From: Fluviibacter sp964387485
GTDB taxonomy: Bacteria; Pseudomonadota; Gammaproteobacteria; Burkholderiales; Rhodocyclaceae
Reading direction: 5' to 3'
Assembly: GCA_964387485.1 (NCBI GenBank)
Contig: CAYLWV010000064.1
Location: forward strand, 1-9,486
Length of the DNA: 9,486 bases
The notes under the pieces are model-generated. The model searched no databases. It was not told the DNA's origin and saw nothing but the letters and a program-made list of their open reading frames with translations. The translations under genes and the position numbers were made by a program. This document shows, piece after piece, positions 6,896 to 9,486 of the stretch (positions are counted from its first letter, which is position 1; every line of letters starts with the position of its first letter).

Positions 6896-8422
6896 ATGCC
6901 TGCCAACCATACGATTCCTAAAAGGCTGCTCATGGCGGCGGCCACCAACCGCAGCCGTCAACCAATCATGTATGACGAGCTCGGGCGCTCTCTGACCTTT
7001 GATCGCCTGATCATCGGATGCGCCGTACTCTCAAGAAAGATTGAGGGATTTACCTTACGTCACCATGTCGGCTGTCTGCTACCCAATAGCGTGACCGGTG
7101 TTATCGCAACCTTCGGCTGCAATTTTGCCCATAAGACATCGGTCATTCTTAACTACACCTTTCCATTATCGACATTACTGCGCTGTTGTCTGCGGGCTCA
7201 TATTGATGTGGTGATGACCTCGCGCCAGTTTTTGGAAAAATCCGGCTTATCGGACCTCCCTGATTTATTGGCGGCCAACGGCATTCGCATGATCTTTCTG
7301 GAAGATGTCGCCAAACAGATCGGACGACTGGCCAAGCTACGTGGGATGCTACGGGTTCGCCTGAAGCGACTACAAACCGAGCGTAGCGCCCCCGATGACG
7401 CTGCCGTGATTCTCTTCACCTCCGGCAGTGAGGCTGAACCCAAGGCGGTTGTCCTGACTCACCGCAACCTGCTCGCCAACTGTGACCAGATTCTTGAGGC
7501 CTTCCCCATCGGAAAACACGAGGTCATGTTCAGTGCGTTACCGCATTTTCATGCCTTCGGCCTAACGGCCGGTGTGATTTTGCCCTTATTGAACGGCATG
7601 AAAACCATCATCGGCCTATCACCGCTGCGCCATAAGGAAAATCTCCAACTCATTCGCGCACACCATGCAACCGTGCTGCTTTCCACAGACACCTTCCTCG
7701 CTCAGATGCACAAAGTGGCAACACCGGCAGACCTGGCCTCGATCCGTTTTGTCGTCGCGGGTGCGGAGCGGCTCAAACTCCGTACGCGTGAACTCTATGA
7801 AGCACTTGGCGTGACCCTGCTTGAAGGTTATGGTGCGACGGAGGCCGGCCCAGTGATTGCCGTCAACGTGCCGGGCGCCAGTCGACATGGCACTGTGGGC
7901 CGCATTCTGCCGCATATCGACTACCGGATAGAACCACACGAAGGTATCGAGGATGGTGGCGTATTACACGTTCGCGGCCCCAACATGATGAAGTCCTATC
8001 TACATGACTTGCTCGAGGATCGCTCATCACTCGACGAAGGCTGGTACGACACGGGCGATATCGTTTCAGTCGACGACGCGGGCTTTCTGGTGATCAAAGG
8101 CCGGAAGAAACGCTTCACCAAAATTGCCGGCGAAATGATCTCCCTCGGTTTTATCGAAGACGAAATCTCACGTCTGTCACCTGACCACCAGCACGCAGCC
8201 ATTGCGGTGGAGTCTGACGAGCAGAGTAAAACGAAAATCTGCCTGTACACGAATGATCCGGTTCTCACCCTGGAATGCATTCGCCAATTTTTCAATGATG
8301 CGCGAATCCCCAACACCTATCTACCCAGAGCGCTCGTGCAGATGGCGGAGCTCCCGGTGCTCCGCACCGGGAAGGTGGACTATCAAACCTTACAGCAGCA
8401 AATCAGCGCCAGGACAGATTAA
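6896..8422 (+). CDS. Aas-type AMP-binding acyl-ACP/acyl-CoA synthetase, stand-alone
   Basis: Adenylate-forming enzyme expected to activate a fatty acid with ATP and transfer it to acyl carrier protein or CoA. The 508 residues closely resemble the C-terminal synthetase half of E. coli Aas (2-acylglycerophosphoethanolamine acyltransferase/acyl-ACP synthetase), but the N-terminal PlsC-type acyltransferase is absent. Seen: phosphate loop FTSGSEAEPKA at 174-184, SALPHFHAFGLTAG, VVAGAERL, EGYGATEAGPV at 310-320 (A5), GTVGRILP, GWYDTGD at 382-388 (A7), GRKKRFTKIAGEMISL (A8) and RTGK with catalytic K493 (A10). The loop has Ala where Aas has Gly in SEG and PKG. GAGG sits five bases before the ATG, and the gene starts 21 nt after the AddA-like stop, so co-transcription is likely. 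No membrane segment is obvious. A role in recycling membrane acyl chains is inferred; acyl-CoA ligase activity is the main alternative. Confidence 0.88.
   Translation: MPANHTIPKRLLMAAATNRSRQPIMYDELGRSLTFDRLIIGCAVLSRKIEGFTLRHHVGCLLPNSVTGVIATFGCNFAHKTSVILNYTFPLSTLLRCCLRAHIDVVMTSRQFLEKSGLSDLPDLLAANGIRMIFLEDVAKQIGRLAKLRGMLRVRLKRLQTERSAPDDAAVILFTSGSEAEPKAVVLTHRNLLANCDQILEAFPIGKHEVMFSALPHFHAFGLTAGVILPLLNGMKTIIGLSPLRHKENLQLIRAHHATVLLSTDTFLAQMHKVATPADLASIRFVVAGAERLKLRTRELYEALGVTLLEGYGATEAGPVIAVNVPGASRHGTVGRILPHIDYRIEPHEGIEDGGVLHVRGPNMMKSYLHDLLEDRSSLDEGWYDTGDIVSVDDAGFLVIKGRKKRFTKIAGEMISLGFIEDEISRLSPDHQHAAIAVESDEQSKTKICLYTNDPVLTLECIRQFFNDARIPNTYLPRALVQMAELPVLRTGKVDYQTLQQQISARTD
8352..8372. repeat. Perfect 9-bp hairpin inside the synthetase 3' end
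   Basis: TCCCGGTGC and GCACCGGGA are exact inverted copies separated by TCC. This is a strong GC-rich stem-loop, about 50 bases before the synthetase stop and about 47 bases beyond the stop of the convergent minus-strand gene. It encodes the region just before and including the A10 RTGK motif. No U-run follows on either strand, so it is not a textbook intrinsic terminator, but it could stabilise 3' ends or assist termination of the minus-strand transcript. Confidence 0.5.
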
Positions 8423-8727
8423 TCCCGTTCGTAGTAGTACACCGATGGCGGTGCCGGTACCGCATAGACCGGCGGCGGGCCATAGTAGGGCTGAGCCACG
8501 ATCACCCGCGGGGGTGGGGGCCCGACATAGATAGGTGCCGGATAAACAGGCCGAGGCTGTGCCCAAGCATTAATAGCCAAACCACCGACGACAGCGCCGG
8601 CCACAAACGGAGCCCACCCCCAGCCATTGCCACCGCGGCCACCATGGTGATGCCCGCCTCCGGCAAAAGCTGGTTGAGCCAGGGTCGACACAGCGGCCAT
8701 CACCAGAATCCATTTTTGAATCTTCAC
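8419..8727 (-). CDS. Small secreted Gly/His- and Pro/Tyr-rich hypothetical protein
   Basis: Function unknown. From a GTG start the product is 102 aa. A classic Sec signal peptide (MKIQKW, then ILVMAAVSTLA, then QPAFA) predicts cleavage near residue 22. The mature N-terminus is GGGHHHGGRGGNGWGW, followed by a small-residue hydrophobic stretch, FVAGAVVGGLAINAW, that could be a glycine-zipper-like membrane segment. The rest is low-complexity Pro/Tyr/Val (for example PVYPAPIYVGPPPP and YYGPPPVYAVP), ending YYYERD. Such proteins are common short envelope hypotheticals in proteobacteria; His-Gly could bind metal, but this is a guess. GAAGGAG six bases before the GTG decides the start; an ATG at 8751 would place this ribosome-binding site inside the gene and add eight residues before the signal peptide. 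The stop overlaps the synthetase stop on the opposite strand. Confidence 0.78.
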   Translation of the reverse strand: MKIQKWILVMAAVSTLAQPAFAGGGHHHGGRGGNGWGWAPFVAGAVVGGLAINAWAQPRPVYPAPIYVGPPPPRVIVAQPYYGPPPVYAVPAPPSVYYYERD

Positions 8728-8733
8728 GGCGCA

Positions 8734-8740
8734 CTCCTTC
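8734..8740 (-). promoter_or_regulatory. Shine-Dalgarno that selects the GTG start at 8727
   Basis: On the minus strand GAAGGAG precedes GTG by six bases (tgcgcc), a near-ideal site. It is the basis for choosing GTG at 8727 over the ATG at 8751, which has no comparable site before it. Confidence 0.75.
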
Positions 8741-8773
8741 TCAAAAGTCACAACGCCCGAGACACATAACGCC

Positions 8774-8792
8774 TCATCCGATCCGTGGATGA
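8774..8792. repeat. 6-bp inverted repeat, possible operator
   Basis: TCATCC and GGATGA are perfect inverted copies separated by GATCCGT. The site lies 47-65 bases upstream of the minus-strand GTG start and overlaps the candidate -35 of that gene, a sensible place for a repressor. No known consensus is recognised. Confidence 0.3.
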
Positions 8793-8793
8793 C

Positions 8794-8810
8794 AAGTGCT
8801 GATCACTTTT
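8794..8810 (+). repeat. AAGTG/CACTT inverted repeat followed by T-run
   Basis: AAGTG and CACTT flank CTGAT, and the right arm runs into a short T tract (CACTTTTT). It resembles a very weak intrinsic terminator on the plus strand. The stem is only 5 bp with two G-C pairs, and no plus-strand gene ends just before it, so a regulatory half-site or chance is as likely. Confidence 0.2.
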
Positions 8811-8911
8811 TCGATTTCTCTGTAAATTTTTGTAACAGGCGCTAGACAGTCTCTTCGCTTCGCTTTAGTCTTTATGGAGAATTTCACCTAACCCCACTGG
8901 AGCCTTCCAAC

Positions 8912-9486
8912 ATGACCGTACAACGCCCGAATCGTCTGCACCCCACCTGGCGCCGCGCACGCCATTTGGCCATCGCCACAACGGCCGGCCTTGTACTGGC
9001 AGCCTGCGCCGGTGGCGGTCTGAGTCAGTCCCAGAAATCGGGCTTCCTCGGTAGCGGTGAATATGACCGCCTGCAAAAGGTGGAAAGCCCGGCTCCGGGC
9101 GTCAACATCTATCGTTATGTCAGCCCGGATTTCAAACGCAGCGATTACAAAGGTGTCATGATCGACCCGATCACGCTCTATCAAACAGCCCTGCGTAACG
9201 AAGGCAACAAGGGCATCACGGAAGAAACTATTTACCAGACCCGTTTGATTATTGATCAGGACATCAAAACCAAAGCCGCCCATCGCTTTAACGTCGTCGA
9301 TAAGCCCGGCCCGGGCGTCGCTCGTATCAGCATCGCCATTACCGGGGCTGAAGTTGAAGGCGAAGGATTTAAACCGCGCAATCTGGTGCCCATTTCGGCG
9401 GTGCTGACGGTTGCTCAAAAGGCCACCGGTCTTGATTCGAAAACGGCCGTGCTGGTCGTTGAGGCCAAGCTACGCGATAGCGTCAC
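8912..9486 (+). CDS. DUF3313-like outer-membrane lipoprotein, 3' end cut by window
   Basis: Function unknown; predicted lipoprotein. The 191 visible codons stay open to the window end. Residues 1-18 are Arg/His-rich, followed by a hydrophobic segment ending in the lipobox LAAC with C32 as the lipidated cysteine. Ala at the following position argues against inner-membrane retention, so outer-membrane placement is inferred. After the Gly-rich linker come SGFLGSGEYDRLQKV (from residue 43) and YKGVMIDPI (from 79), then a mixed alpha/beta region with ARISIAITGAEVEG. This order resembles the DUF3313 family, whose members are usually a little over 200 aa, so most of the gene is present. TGGAG ends nine bases before the ATG. 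It is divergent from the small secreted protein and may share its control region. A minus-strand open frame over 8888-9418 is a shadow. Confidence 0.8.
   Translation, partial: MTVQRPNRLHPTWRRARHLAIATTAGLVLAACAGGGLSQSQKSGFLGSGEYDRLQKVESPAPGVNIYRYVSPDFKRSDYKGVMIDPITLYQTALRNEGNKGITEETIYQTRLIIDQDIKTKAAHRFNVVDKPGPGVARISIAITGAEVEGEGFKPRNLVPISAVLTVAQKATGLDSKTAVLVVEAKLRDSV

Larger units (their letters stand above)
8728..8911. promoter_or_regulatory. Divergent intergenic region before the two envelope genes
   Basis: These 184 bases separate the small secreted protein from the lipoprotein and must carry both promoters. They are more AT-rich than the flanking genes in the middle (about 8805-8835). For the lipoprotein, TAGACA at 8843-8848 with TAGTCT at 8866-8871 gives a 17-base spacing but a weak -10. 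For the minus-strand gene, TTGTCA (8789-8794 on the plus strand) matches TTGACA at five of six, without a clear -10. Two inverted repeats lie at 8774-8792 and 8794-8808. All are suggestions by eye. Confidence 0.4.
8750..8930 (+). repeat. 11-bp direct repeat bracketing the divergent intergenic region
   Basis: ACAACGCCCGA occurs at 8750-8760 and again at 8920-8930, inside the first codons of the lipoprotein gene. The copies are 170 bases apart and in the same orientation. There is no transposase, terminal inverted repeat or other mobile signature between them, so this is recorded only as a repeat, possibly chance. Confidence 0.3.

Noticed and set aside
8502..8526. G-rich run in the plus strand (possible G-quadruplex)
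   Set aside because: It is explained by consecutive proline codons (GPPPPRV) in the minus-strand gene; the G-runs do not form a clear four-run motif with short loops.
8728..8751. ATG at 8751 as the start of the small secreted protein
   Set aside because: A GAAGGAG site lies between this ATG and the GTG at 8727, and the signal peptide begins naturally at the GTG.
8888..9418. 176-aa minus-strand open frame over the lipoprotein gene
   Set aside because: The plus strand carries a signal peptide, lipobox and DUF3313-like pattern; the minus frame has no recognisable features and would start inside that gene.
1..9486. Defence island, mobile element or CRISPR locus
   Set aside because: The AddAB-like pair could be mistaken for a defence helicase-nuclease, but neighbours are housekeeping and envelope genes, and no repeats, integrase, transposase or toxin-antitoxin genes are seen.

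Overview
The window looks like ordinary chromosome from a moderately GC-rich proteobacterium, most likely a gammaproteobacterium. The evidence is a gap-free E. coli NfsB-like nitroreductase, an acyl-ACP synthetase close to the C-terminal half of E. coli Aas, a DUF3313-type lipoprotein, and an AddB-like repair protein of the kind found in beta/gammaproteobacteria. Genus is not assignable by eye. I see no tRNA, rRNA, CRISPR array, insertion sequence, integrase or phage gene.

Layout. (1) 1-467, minus strand: 5' part of an nfsB-type nitroreductase, cut by the window edge. (2) 468-579: short divergent intergenic region with two small inverted repeats. (3) 580-8422, plus strand: a compact three-gene run. 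It holds an AddB-like nuclease/inactive-helicase protein (926 aa), an AddA-like helicase-nuclease (1173 aa, start overlapping the previous stop by 8 nt) and, 21 nt later, a stand-alone Aas-type AMP-binding acyl-ACP/acyl-CoA synthetase (508 aa). (4) 8419-8727, minus strand: a small secreted Gly/His- then Pro/Tyr-rich protein, convergent with the synthetase so that the two stop codons share the palindrome TTAA. (5) 8728-8911: divergent intergenic region with inverted repeats. (6) 8912-9486, plus strand: 5' part of a DUF3313-like lipoprotein, open at the window end.

Function. The two large genes very probably encode a heterodimeric AddAB-like helicase-nuclease that resects double-strand breaks for homologous recombination. 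AddA-like carries all visible SF1 helicase motifs plus a RecB-type nuclease domain. AddB-like has no Walker A motif but a complete second nuclease site. The most notable departure from the family is in AddB-like: the C-terminal Cys-x2-Cys-x5-Cys that normally helps hold a 4Fe-4S cluster around the nuclease domain reads Leu-x2-Cys-x5-Leu, so the classical cluster is probably absent. The synthetase probably activates fatty acids for membrane lipid recycling and is likely co-transcribed only by position. The last two genes encode envelope proteins.

I do not see a wholly new system here. The points worth checking are the apparent Fe-S loss, the Aas synthetase without its acyltransferase half, the shared stop and strong hairpin at the convergent junction, and the poor ribosome-binding context of the addB-like start.
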